Of a stretch of DNA of 46,102 nucleotides, positions 7,667 to 14,099 are shown piece after piece. The stretch comes from DASPOF01 sp035626155 (lineage in GTDB: Bacteria; Desulfobacterota; Binatia; Binatales; Binataceae). Under the pieces are notes generated by a model. That model did not search any database. It was not told where the DNA came from and worked only from the letters and a program-made list of their open reading frames with translations. Made by a program: the position numbers and the translations under genes. Within the stretch, counting starts at the first letter, position 1, and every line of letters begins with the position of its first letter. The stretch is from the NCBI GenBank assembly GCA_035626155.1, contig DASPOF010000062.1, positions 1 through 46,102 on the forward strand, in the 5' to 3' direction.

Positions 7667-8679
7667 AGTGGCACCCCCTGAACCGGCCCGGCTGCTCGTT
7701 TTGCGACTGGTTCCCTATATCGCAACCGCTTGCCCTCGGCGCTGCGAATCGCGAGAGCGGTCCGTTCGCCATCATCGACATTGCGCGCGTTCCAACGGAA
7801 ATCGAACTCGGCGACGTAGCGATGTAGGTGTTTGCGACTGACGTTGTGGAAGGTCCCGTAGATACCGCGCTTGAGCAGGGCAAAGGCCGACTCGACCGTG
7901 TTGCTGTGTGTGCCATCCCTTCTGGCGTACTCGCCGCGGCTGTGGTCGGTCATGCTGTGCTTGAGAAAATACCAACCGATGTTGCTCCGCGTATAGACCG
8001 GAGCCGTATCGGTCATCAGGTGAGTCGCTTCGCGCACGACGTTTTCCTTCAAAATCCGTCCGACGTTCGCGGCGGTCACATCTGCGGTCACGAACGAGCG
8101 GATTTTGCCGCCGCGCTCTAGCAGCGAAACGACCGGCGTCTTGTGCTCCAGCCAGCCTTTTACGCGGCCGCGATGCGTGCCCTTATTGCGCGGCTTTCCG
8201 CCGACGTAGGTCTCGTCGGTCTCGACGATGCCGCTCAGCTTCATCTGGCCGCCCCAATCTTCGGCCATCGCGAAGCGGATCCGGTGCATCAGGAAAAGCG
8301 CGCTCTTGTAAGTGAGGCCAGTCTCTCGCTTGATCTGTAGGGCGGAGACGCCCTTCTTGCTGGAGCACGCCTTCCAGAAGGCATAGGCCCAATATCTCAG
8401 CGGGATACGGCTATCCTCTAGCACGCTATTTACGCGGACCGTGTACTGTTTCTTACAACCCTCGCAGAGCCAGAGGAAGCGCCGGTTGCGCTGGCCGGTC
8501 CTGCGGTCGGTCATTTTATAGACAGCCGCACTGCCGCAGTGTGGACAACACGGCCCGGTATTGGCCCAACGCTGATCCTCAAAGAACTCGACTGCAGCAA
8601 GTTCATCGGCGCACGCCTTTGGCAGCCTTGCCACGATTCCGGACTTGTCGGATGCCGGTTTCCCTTGTCCTTTTGCCAT
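7663..8679 (-). CDS. IS1595-family transposase (DDN)
   Basis: 338 aa. An N-terminal zinc ribbon (CCPHCGSAAVYK, then WLCEGCKKQY, about residues 44-84) is followed by WAYAFWKACSSKKGVSALQI and the IS1595/ISXO2 catalytic domain. The first Asp is in VETDETYVGGKPRNKGTHRG, the second in LMTDTAPVYTRSNIG. Asn takes the third position in HSNTVESAFALLKRGIYG, which is the DDN signature of IS1595. It continues TFHNVSRKHLHRYVAEFDFR to a normal C-terminus, so the gene looks intact. It drives movement of the surrounding 4.4-kb element and is translationally coupled to the methyltransferase. Confidence 0.93.
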   Translation of the reverse strand: MAKGQGKPASDKSGIVARLPKACADELAAVEFFEDQRWANTGPCCPHCGSAAVYKMTDRRTGQRNRRFLWLCEGCKKQYTVRVNSVLEDSRIPLRYWAYAFWKACSSKKGVSALQIKRETGLTYKSALFLMHRIRFAMAEDWGGQMKLSGIVETDETYVGGKPRNKGTHRGRVKGWLEHKTPVVSLLERGGKIRSFVTADVTAANVGRILKENVVREATHLMTDTAPVYTRSNIGWYFLKHSMTDHSRGEYARRDGTHSNTVESAFALLKRGIYGTFHNVSRKHLHRYVAEFDFRWNARNVDDGERTALAIRSAEGKRLRYREPVAKRAAGPVQGVPL

Positions 8680-8685
8680 GATTCC

Positions 8686-8717
8686 AATCTAGCATATCCT
8701 GATACTTGCGTCAAGTA
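8686..8717 (-). promoter_or_regulatory. Transposase promoter with palindromic operator
   Basis: On the reverse strand TTGACG (8714-8709) is separated by 17 bases from TAGATT (8691-8686), a good sigma-70 pair. The start of transcription would fall at about 8679, the A of the transposase ATG, so the mRNA may be leaderless. The -35 sits inside the perfect dyad TACTTG-CGT-CAAGTA (8703-8717), whose AAGTA/TACTT arms echo the terminal repeats. Repression by the transposase or the HTH protein is a reasonable inference. Confidence 0.6.
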
Positions 8718-8729
8718 AAAAGATAGGCG

Positions 8730-8811
8730 TCGCGGCGGCGGGACTCGAACCCGCACGGCTCGCGCCAGCGGCCCCCAAAGCCACCCCGTCTCCCAGTTCC
8801 GGCACGCCGCG
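8730..8811 (-). tRNA. Class II tRNA with UGG anticodon (Leu-type body, Pro anticodon)
   Basis: The reverse strand 8811 to 8730 folds into a full cloverleaf. Acceptor CGCGGCG/CGCCGCG is 7 perfect pairs. U8 and G9 follow, then D arm CCG-GAACTGGGAGA-CGG with A14, G18, G19 and A21. The anticodon stem GTGGC/GCCGC has one G-U, and its loop is TTTGGGG. The 13-nt variable arm TGGCGCGAGCCGT has a GGC/GCC stem. The T arm is GCGGG-TTCGAGT-CCCGC, and the discriminator is A73. U33 and G37 are in place. The anticodon is UGG (8775-8777), reading Pro codon CCA. Long variable arm and D-loop are leucine-type, but C1-G72, A73, G35 and G36 match bacterial proline identity. CCA is not encoded. It lies inside the transposon, between the transposase promoter and the HTH gene. 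Confidence 0.85.
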
Positions 8812-9040
8812 CAAAGGGAGCGGGCCGGATCGCGCATCTCCCCTCCCACCCCCCGGAATCCCAACCTGATGGGGGTCTCGGCCAATACGGCCACGACGCG
8901 AAACGGGTAAACTGCCAATCCTCTCCCGCCACAACACACCTCCACGGCTTCGCGCGCCCGTTTCGCGCGAGCTTGCGGGGTGATCCTGTTTGGGATAGTC
9001 TGGCCTCGGGTTGCGGGGCCAGCCCTTAACGGGCACCCAA

Positions 9041-9083
9041 CACGAAGCCGGGTCGCGAGCCCGGCTTTCGTGTTTCTGGTTTT
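9041..9083 (+). terminator. Intrinsic terminator
   Basis: CACGAAGCCGGG (9041-9052) pairs with CCCGGCTTTCGTG (9060-9072) with one bulged T, followed on the plus strand by TTTCTGGTTTT. It also lies just past the stop of the minus-strand HTH gene, so it may act on both strands. The remaining non-coding DNA from 8812 to 9040 shows no ORF I would support. Confidence 0.65.
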
Positions 9084-9303
9084 AACTTCCGTCCATCTTT
9101 CTCATAGCCTCGACGCACGCGCGCTCTGCGATCCGTTCCAGCCCTGCACGCGGGATCCGCAGCAAGCCGCCGATCTTCGCGGCTGCCAGTTCCCGCGCCT
9201 TGATCAACGCGTAGATCTCTGAAACCGAGCAGCGAAGATGCTGCGCGGCTTCCGGCACCGTTAAAAATATCGTCGTCGCGATATTTGCAGGGTCCGGCTT
9301 CAT
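9082..9303 (-). CDS. HTH/excisionase-family DNA-binding protein (transposon cargo)
   Basis: 73 aa. After a short lead the protein reads FLTVPEAAQHLRCSVSEIYA, then LIKARELAAAKIGGLLRIPR, then AGLERIAERACVEAMRKMDG. This is the compact winged helix-turn-helix of the excisionase/MerR-like family (recognition helix around SVSEIYALIKARELAAAKI, then the GGLLRIPR wing). Such proteins bind element ends, direct recombination or repress promoters. Here the natural targets would be the terminal repeats or the AAGTA-type dyad upstream of the transposase, which is inference. The stop is next to the 9041-9083 hairpin. Confidence 0.8.
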   Translation of the reverse strand: MKPDPANIATTIFLTVPEAAQHLRCSVSEIYALIKARELAAAKIGGLLRIPRAGLERIAERACVEAMRKMDGS

Positions 9304-9377
9304 GTTAGAAACGCCGATGCCTGCCTTCAGGTTACCGCAAGGCCAGAGCCAACTCAGCCGAATGTGTAACGCGTTCT

Positions 9378-9942
9378 ATGCCAAAAAGGCAGAAAAATCC
9401 CGAGAACGCGTTACATCCGATTCGCACGCTGGTCCAGATCGCGCTTGAACTCGGGCCAGACCCTCCCGACGAAGGCAATCCGCTACTAACAGATCAGTTC
9501 ATGGCGAAAGCGATCAGACTCGCGGGGCGCTTCCCGGCGTTCCACAGCTTGGCGGTTCAGACGGATAGCCGCGAAGGGCGTTACGCTCGCTATCATCTGT
9601 GCGCATGGCTGGTTCACCTGATGTATGCCATTGCGGAAATGAACGCGAAGCCCCAGACCGAGCGCGAGCCGCTGCCGATCCCCCAGAGCGAGCCTATGGT
9701 CCTTCGCGGGGGGGGGCCTGGTTCCTCAATTCGACGGGATGGCCGCGCCTTTCTATCGACGGGTCAGGAACGTCTTTCAGCAGGCGCGGGATCTAGATCG
9801 GGTCAGGCTCTGCGGGGGTTGCGGTAAGCTCTTTTACGCCCCGCGCCAGCGATCCCGATGCTGCTCGAAGCGATGCACGACGGCTCGGCGGCTGCGGCGC
9901 TGGCGGCGGCCTAAACCAGGCCGCACAGGGCAATTGCGTTAA
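9378..9942 (+). CDS. CGNR-type zinc-finger protein split by a G9 frameshift
   Basis: Two overlapping reading frames make one gene. Frame 1 from ATG 9378 gives MPKRQKNPENALHPIRTLVQ and a helical domain to EREPLPIPQSEPMVLR, then meets a run of nine G (9708-9716). Dropping one G continues into the frame that encodes LVPQFDGMAAPFYRRVRNVF and the zinc-finger tail RLCGGCGKLFYAPRQR, SRCCSKRCTTARRLRRWR, ending at TAA 9940-9942. That tail has the C-x2-C...C-x3-C pattern of CGNR-type fingers. Without correction the product is 149 aa and lacks the finger. Options: phase-variable slippage, programmed frameshift, sequencing error or a dead gene. The stop lies inside the right terminal repeat. Confidence 0.6.
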
Positions 9943-9955
9943 GTATATACTTCCG
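9932..9955 (-). repeat. Right terminal inverted repeat of the transposon
   Basis: 24 bp; read inward on the reverse strand it begins CGGAAGTATATAC and ends ACGCAATT. It matches the left end at 21/24 positions. Its centre contains the palindrome AAGTATATACTT. It overlaps the stop codon of the zinc-finger ORF. Confidence 0.85.
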
Positions 9956-9963
9956 AATTTAAT
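9956..9963. repeat. Target-site duplication, right copy
   Basis: AATTTAAT, identical and direct to 5562-5569, immediately outside the right terminal repeat. Confidence 0.85.
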
Positions 9964-9965
9964 TC

Positions 9966-9998
9966 TTGACTGATAGATGTATCAGCCGTACTTATCTT
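9966..9998 (+). promoter_or_regulatory. Candidate promoter/operator upstream of the radical SAM gene
   Basis: TTGACT (9966-9971) overlaps a perfect dyad CTGATA-GATG-TATCAG (9970-9985); the best -10-like hexamer downstream is TATCTT (9993-9998), but its 21-base spacing is long. The dyad is typical of a dimeric repressor or FNR/CRP-class site without matching a consensus exactly. It lies only 3 bases outside the transposon duplication, so the insertion separates this gene from whatever lay upstream. Confidence 0.4.
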
Positions 9999-10024
9999 AA
10001 TAGAGTGACCATCGACTCTGGCTG

Positions 10025-10192
10025 ATGATGGCAATCGCCGATCAATCCCTGGCGCGAGCGCTATCACATGCGACTCCTGATGAGGTACGCTACGTCATAG
10101 CTCTGCCGGCATATGTTGCTCGCGGGCGGAACGCTTCCCGGAAAGCGGCGACGAATTCGATGTTGGAGTACAGCTCATGGATCCACGGCTGA
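10025..10192 (+). CDS. Possible 55-aa leader ORF
   Basis: ATGATG at 10025 opens MMAIADQSLARALSHATPDE, VRYVIALPAYVARGRNAS, ending SSWIHG at TGA 10190-10192. It overlaps the radical SAM start by 16 bases in another frame. No motif and no strong Shine-Dalgarno are seen. It could be a coupled leader peptide or chance; the region 9964-10176 shows nothing else coding. Confidence 0.25.
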   Translation: MMAIADQSLARALSHATPDEVRYVIALPAYVARGRNASRKAATNSMLEYSSWIHG

Positions 10193-11400
10193 ACAAGGTT
10201 AGACATCCGACCTACAATCTCAACGAGCGGCCGTTCCTCGTCATCTGGGAAGTGACCCGAGCCTGCGATCTCGCCTGCAAGCATTGCCGGGCCGAGGCAA
10301 TGCCGGTGCCCGATCCGCGCCAGCTCACGACCGCGGATTCTCTGAAATTGATCGATCAGGTCGCCAGCTTCGGGCCGCCTCCCCCGCTATTCGTGCTGAC
10401 GGGCGGAGACCCGATGAAGCGCGCCGACCTCATGGACCTTATCTCGTACGCCAGCAGCCAGGGCGTTCCGGTCGCATTCTCGCCGTCCGTCACGCCGCTT
10501 CTCACTCCCGACTCGATCGCGCGGCTCAAGGAGGCGGGCGCCAAGGCTCTGTCGCTCAGCCTTGATGGGGCGGAAGCGAGCGTGCACGATGGGTTTCGCG
10601 GCGTGGCCGGCACGTTCGACCGGACCATGAAGATTTGGCAGGCAGCTCGCGAGTGCGAACTGAAGGTCCAGATCAACTCGACCGTCACGAGGCTCAATCT
10701 GTCGGATCTTCCAGCGATGGCGCATGCGGTCAAGGAACTGGGCGCGCTCACGTGGAGCGTGTTTTTCCTGGTCCCGGTCGGACGCGGAGTCAACCTGGGC
10801 CAGCTTTCGCCCGATGAATGCGAAGACGTGATGAACTTCCTCTACGACGTCGGGACCGTCGTTCCGACCAAGACGACGGAAGGTCATCATTTCAAGCGCG
10901 TTTTCGTGGAGCGCACGATTCTCGACCGCCGCGGCGATTCGCCCGAAAAGATTCTGCATCTGGGGCCAACCTACCGAGCCCTGCGGACGGCTCTCGAGCC
11001 GTGGCCGCAGATCAGGCCCGGCGCGCGCCGCACTCCGATGGACGTGAATGCGGCCAAGGGCTTCGTCTTCATCTCGCACATTGGTGCGGTGTGTCCGAGC
11101 GGGTTCTTCCCGGTTGCGGTGGACAACGTCCGGATGAAGCCGCTTCCGGAGATCTATCGCGAGAGCGCTTTGTTCCGCCGGCTGCGCGACCCGGCAAGAT
11201 TGCTGGGCCGATGCGGACGGTGCGAGTTCCAGGCGGTATGCGCCGGGTCCAGGTCGCGTGCGTTCGGCGTCACCGGCAACGGACTGGAAGAGGACCCGCT
11301 GTGCGGATACCAGCCGGGGTCTTTCCCGTATCAGCGGGACGTTGCCGAGATGATCGAGGCGGCCGCCAGGCCGGCGCCGTTCGAAACCGCTCACGCTTGA
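10177..11400 (+). CDS. Radical SAM/SPASM protein, AhbD/NirJ-like heme-pathway type
   Basis: 407 aa; ATG 10177 has GGAG 8 bases upstream. The radical SAM cluster motif is TRACDLACKHCRAE (C30, C34, C37), with TGGDP and LSLSLDGAEASVHDGFRG in the barrel. The C-terminal SPASM-type cysteines are AVCPSGFFPV, CGRCEFQAVCAGSR and DPLCGYQPG, which would hold auxiliary Fe-S clusters. The architecture matches AhbD and NirJ, which remove or modify propionate side chains of tetrapyrroles. The next gene is a porphyrinogen oxidase, and ChdC lies 6 kb away. An oxygen-independent heme-related decarboxylation is the best inference; a peptide-modifying role is the alternative. Confidence 0.8.
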   Translation: MDPRLNKVRHPTYNLNERPFLVIWEVTRACDLACKHCRAEAMPVPDPRQLTTADSLKLIDQVASFGPPPPLFVLTGGDPMKRADLMDLISYASSQGVPVAFSPSVTPLLTPDSIARLKEAGAKALSLSLDGAEASVHDGFRGVAGTFDRTMKIWQAARECELKVQINSTVTRLNLSDLPAMAHAVKELGALTWSVFFLVPVGRGVNLGQLSPDECEDVMNFLYDVGTVVPTKTTEGHHFKRVFVERTILDRRGDSPEKILHLGPTYRALRTALEPWPQIRPGARRTPMDVNAAKGFVFISHIGAVCPSGFFPVAVDNVRMKPLPEIYRESALFRRLRDPARLLGRCGRCEFQAVCAGSRSRAFGVTGNGLEEDPLCGYQPGSFPYQRDVAEMIEAAARPAPFETAHA

Positions 11401-11557
11401 GATTGCGGATACGGCCCGGTGCGCCTCGCTCGATGCGGTTGCCGACGCTTGCCCGTCCGCGACCGAAATGAAATCCTCCGCGTGCTGAGAAGCCGCGCCT
11501 GCCGGGCGGCAGTATCGGCACGATGCTCAACGGCCTCGCAGGAATTCGGCCGGACAG

Positions 11558-13048
11558 ATGGCTAGCAATTCGCAATTTCGCGTCGTGGTAATCGGCGGCG
11601 GAATCAGCGGTCTCGCCGCGGCATTTCACCTGGGAGAGCTGGCGGAATCGCGCAAGCTCCCGCTCGATGTGACGCTGCTGGAGCGAAGCGCGCGGGTGGG
11701 CAGCGCGCTCCAGACGATTCGCAAGGACGGGTTCATCGCGGAGACCGGGGTCGATTCGTTCCTCGCGGAAAAGCCCTGGGCGGTGGCGCTCGCGAACCGG
11801 CTTCATCTCGACTCCGAGCTTATCGGCACCAACGAACGATTCCGCACCGCCTACGTGGTCCGAAAAGGCCGGCTGGTCGCGGTGCCCGAGGGATTTGCCC
11901 TCCTGGCGCCGACCCGCATCGGCGCTCTCGTCAAGACCCCGCTGTTCAGCGTGCGCGGAAAACTGCGGATGGCATCGGAACTCCTGGTTCCCCGCAAGCA
12001 GGGCGATGAGGACGAGAGCCTCGCCTCGTTCGTGATCCGCCGGTTCGGGCGCGAGACTTTCGACCGCGTCGCGCAGCCGCTGGCCGGAGGGATACACTCG
12101 AGCGATCCGGCGCGGTTGAGCATCAAGGCTACGATGCCGCGCTTTCCCGAGTTGGAACAGCGCTATGGCAGCGTGATCCGGGGGCTGTGGGCTGCGCAGA
12201 AGATGCGCGCGAAGCAGGCCGCCGGAGCGGCCGGCAATCGCTTCGGGGCATTCGTAAGTTTCAAGGACGGCGTGCAGACCCTGGTCGATGCGTTGGCGAC
12301 GCGGCTTGCCGGGCGCATACGGTTGGGGGCCGAGGCGGTCGCGCTCAGCCGCGGTCCCGACGGCGCGGGCTGGCGCGTCCATCTGGACGACGCTCATCTC
12401 GATGCCGATGCGGTCATTTGCGCGGCCCCGTCGTTCGCGGCGGCGCGGCTGCTCAGATCGCATGATCCACTCCTCGGGGAACGGCTCGACGGGATCAGCT
12501 ACAGCTCCGCAGTCACGGTCAATATCGCATTCTCGGAGAGTGATTTTTCGCGCCTGCCGCCAAGCCTCGGATTCGTCGTTCCGGCGCTCGAGCGGCGGCG
12601 GATCATCGCAGCCACGTTCTCGAGTTTGAAATTCGCCGGCCGAGCGCCACAAGGCGCCGTGATGACCCGGGCGTTCCTCGGCGGCACGCTTCACGACCAG
12701 ATGATGCAGCTTGATGATGCGGCGATGGTCGCCGTCGTTCGCGAGGAATTTCGAGACCTGCTCGGCGTAACCGCTGAGCCCAGGTTCAGCTACGTGCAGC
12801 GATGGCCGGACTCGATGCCTGAATATGTCGTCGGGCACCTCGACCGCGTGGCGGAGATCGAACGCAGGGTCGCTGCGCTGGCGGGCATGTCTCTGGCCGG
12901 GTCCGCCTATCACGCGGTTGGAGTTCCGGATTGCGTCCACAGCGGAGAGCAGGCGGCTGAAGCTGTCTTTTCGTATCTCACTTCCTCTGCCAGCAGGCGG
13001 CAGGCTGAGACGTCGGCGGGGAAGCTCGAGCAACGCTCTCAAGCCTGA
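11558..13048 (+). CDS. hemY: Protoporphyrinogen/coproporphyrinogen III oxidase (HemY/CgoX)
   Basis: 496-aa FAD amine-oxidase-fold enzyme. The dinucleotide motif is VVIGGGISGLAAAFHL at residues 9-24, followed by LLERSARVGSALQTI, ETGVDSFLAEKPWAV and, mid-protein, FGRETFDRVAQPLAGGIHSS. The C-terminus has the FAD-closing segment LAGSAYHAVGVPDCVHSGEQ AAEAVF. It oxidises a porphyrinogen to a porphyrin with O2. Because the window also carries ChdC, the physiological product is probably coproporphyrin III (CgoX role) rather than protoporphyrin IX. Start ATG 11558 (MASNSQFRVVVIGGG) gives the expected short lead. The 157-bp gap after the radical SAM gene shows no feature. Confidence 0.9.
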   Translation: MASNSQFRVVVIGGGISGLAAAFHLGELAESRKLPLDVTLLERSARVGSALQTIRKDGFIAETGVDSFLAEKPWAVALANRLHLDSELIGTNERFRTAYVVRKGRLVAVPEGFALLAPTRIGALVKTPLFSVRGKLRMASELLVPRKQGDEDESLASFVIRRFGRETFDRVAQPLAGGIHSSDPARLSIKATMPRFPELEQRYGSVIRGLWAAQKMRAKQAAGAAGNRFGAFVSFKDGVQTLVDALATRLAGRIRLGAEAVALSRGPDGAGWRVHLDDAHLDADAVICAAPSFAAARLLRSHDPLLGERLDGISYSSAVTVNIAFSESDFSRLPPSLGFVVPALERRRIIAATFSSLKFAGRAPQGAVMTRAFLGGTLHDQMMQLDDAAMVAVVREEFRDLLGVTAEPRFSYVQRWPDSMPEYVVGHLDRVAEIERRVAALAGMSLAGSAYHAVGVPDCVHSGEQAAEAVFSYLTSSASRRQAETSAGKLEQRSQA

Positions 13049-13194
13049 ACGCTGACACACGCTCTTTTCGCTATTCGAGAGAAATTCGAAATACGATTGA
13101 CCTGTTTTTCGCCAGCAACAAAGGCTCCTCGACGGCCCATCGTCCGATGGCGCCCGCTTTTTGAATTGACTTCGGCTCAAACCGGATATAGCCA

Positions 13195-13671
13195 TTGGGA
13201 CCGGTGAGAACCTCGGCTCGTAAATTTCGCCGACGCCTGGTGCTGATTGCGGTTGGCGTGCTCGTGATTGCCGGGATCTCATTAGCGGGGATAGCAAGAG
13301 GGCCGCATTTCGAGCTGGTCGCAGGGAACCCGTTGATAAACATCGATACCAGCAATCTGCGCCCGGGTGATGCGCGCTTTTTCGCGTACCGGGATCCGGC
13401 GGGTGCCCAACTCCGCTTTCTTCTGGCGCGCGACTCGACCGGGCGTGTTCAAGCGGCGTTCGATGCCTGCCGCCGCTGCTACGTTCACCGGCGCGGTTTC
13501 GCCGCTTCCAATGGAAATCTCACTTGCAGGTACTGCGGCAACCGTTACAAGTTCGAGGCAATGTCTTCCGGGCTTGGTTCGTGCGCTCCGGTGATGCTGC
13601 CGTTCAAGATGAACGGACGCGCAGCGAACATCGACCCGGCGGACCTCGAGCGCGAGCGAGGGTTGTTCTAA
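13195..13671 (+). CDS. DUF2318-like membrane-anchored metal/Fe-S protein
   Basis: 158 aa from TTG 13195 (GTG 13204 is an alternative). One N-terminal membrane anchor (RRRLVLIAVGVLVIAGISLA) precedes a periplasmic domain with AFDACRRCYVHRRGF (C92, C95, H98), LTCRYCGNRYKF (C111, C114) and GLGSCAPVMLP (C130). This CxxCY/CxxC/GxCxP arrangement is that of DUF2318/FtrD-like proteins, which accompany iron-permease and metal-uptake systems. A role in binding or oxidising iron or copper in the periplasm is plausible. It heads a same-strand cluster with the outer-membrane barrel and TlpA genes. The 146-bp gap before it shows no clear promoter. Confidence 0.72.
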   Translation: MGPVRTSARKFRRRLVLIAVGVLVIAGISLAGIARGPHFELVAGNPLINIDTSNLRPGDARFFAYRDPAGAQLRFLLARDSTGRVQAAFDACRRCYVHRRGFAASNGNLTCRYCGNRYKFEAMSSGLGSCAPVMLPFKMNGRAANIDPADLERERGLF

Positions 13672-13687
13672 CTGTCGTGGCGGCAAC

Positions 13688-13999
13688 ATGAGGCACCTCT
13701 TTTCAAGAATCGAGCTGCAAGCGCTCAGTTCCGTTCTGGCCGCCGCGCTCCTGCTTGGCAGCATTCCTCTGACCACGGGAGTCGTCCTCGTTTGCGGCCC
13801 GATCCACCCGGAATTGACCGTGAACATCTGCTATCCGATTCAATCCTTCGACCGCATGTCGAACGGCGCGGTTGCTCGTCCCGCCGCGGCCGTACTCAAA
13901 TCCACTCTCTTCGATCTGGGATGCGCCGCGGGAATCGGCACCGCGCCAATAATCGAGCGCGGCATAGTTCCCGACACTCCTCCGCCAAAGCGCATCTAG
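13688..13999 (+). CDS. Small secreted or membrane hypothetical protein
   Basis: 103 aa, starting 17 bases after the DUF2318-like stop with GGCGG just upstream. The N-terminus (MRHLFSRIELQALSSVLAAA, then LLLGSIPLTTGVVLV) is a signal peptide or membrane anchor. The remainder has three cysteines (VCGPIHPE, NICYPIQS, LGCAAGIG) and a Pro-rich end (VPDTPPPKRI). No family recognised. Its position inside the metal/thiol cluster suggests a periplasmic accessory role. Confidence 0.55.
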   Translation: MRHLFSRIELQALSSVLAAALLLGSIPLTTGVVLVCGPIHPELTVNICYPIQSFDRMSNGAVARPAAAVLKSTLFDLGCAAGIGTAPIIERGIVPDTPPPKRI

Positions 14000-14099
14000 T
14001 CGGTTCCCTCGTCAGACAACGCTGATTCGACCTTTTGACGGCGGGCGCGGCGCGGAGTGAGATTTCCTCCGCGCCAGGCGGCGCGGCGGAGAAATGTAT

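Larger units (their letters stand above)
5570..9955 (-). mobile_element. IS1595-family compound transposon with tRNA, methyltransferase and nuclease cargo (4386 bp)
   Basis: Ends were found by comparing the flanks. The left end reads CGGAAGTATGTACCTTACG from 5570. The right end, read inward on the reverse strand from 9955, is CGGAAGTATATACTTAACG. They match at 21 of 24 positions. Both are bordered outside by AATTTAAT (8-bp target duplication). Inside are a DDN transposase of IS1595 type, an overlapping methyltransferase, a putative endonuclease, a coiled-coil protein, a 51-aa protein, a class II tRNA, an HTH protein and a frameshifted zinc-finger ORF. IS1595-family elements are known to carry passenger genes and to make 8-bp duplications. 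The insertion lies in AT-rich DNA between the acyl-CoA dehydrogenase and the heme-type radical SAM gene. Confidence 0.85.

Noticed and set aside
8773..8779. Shifting the anticodon loop by one base to obtain a leucine anticodon
   Set aside because: Shifted stems do not pair (G-G clash), while the UGG register gives a full stem with one G-U.
8511..8945. Minus-strand ORF of 144 aa across the tRNA and transposase start
   Set aside because: It only translates the tRNA and its flanks, with no motif, and overlaps the well-supported transposase; treated as a shadow.
11270..13297. 675-aa antisense ORF opposite the porphyrinogen oxidase
   Set aside because: GC-rich antisense shadow with Arg/Pro-rich composition; the plus strand has a clear FAD enzyme.
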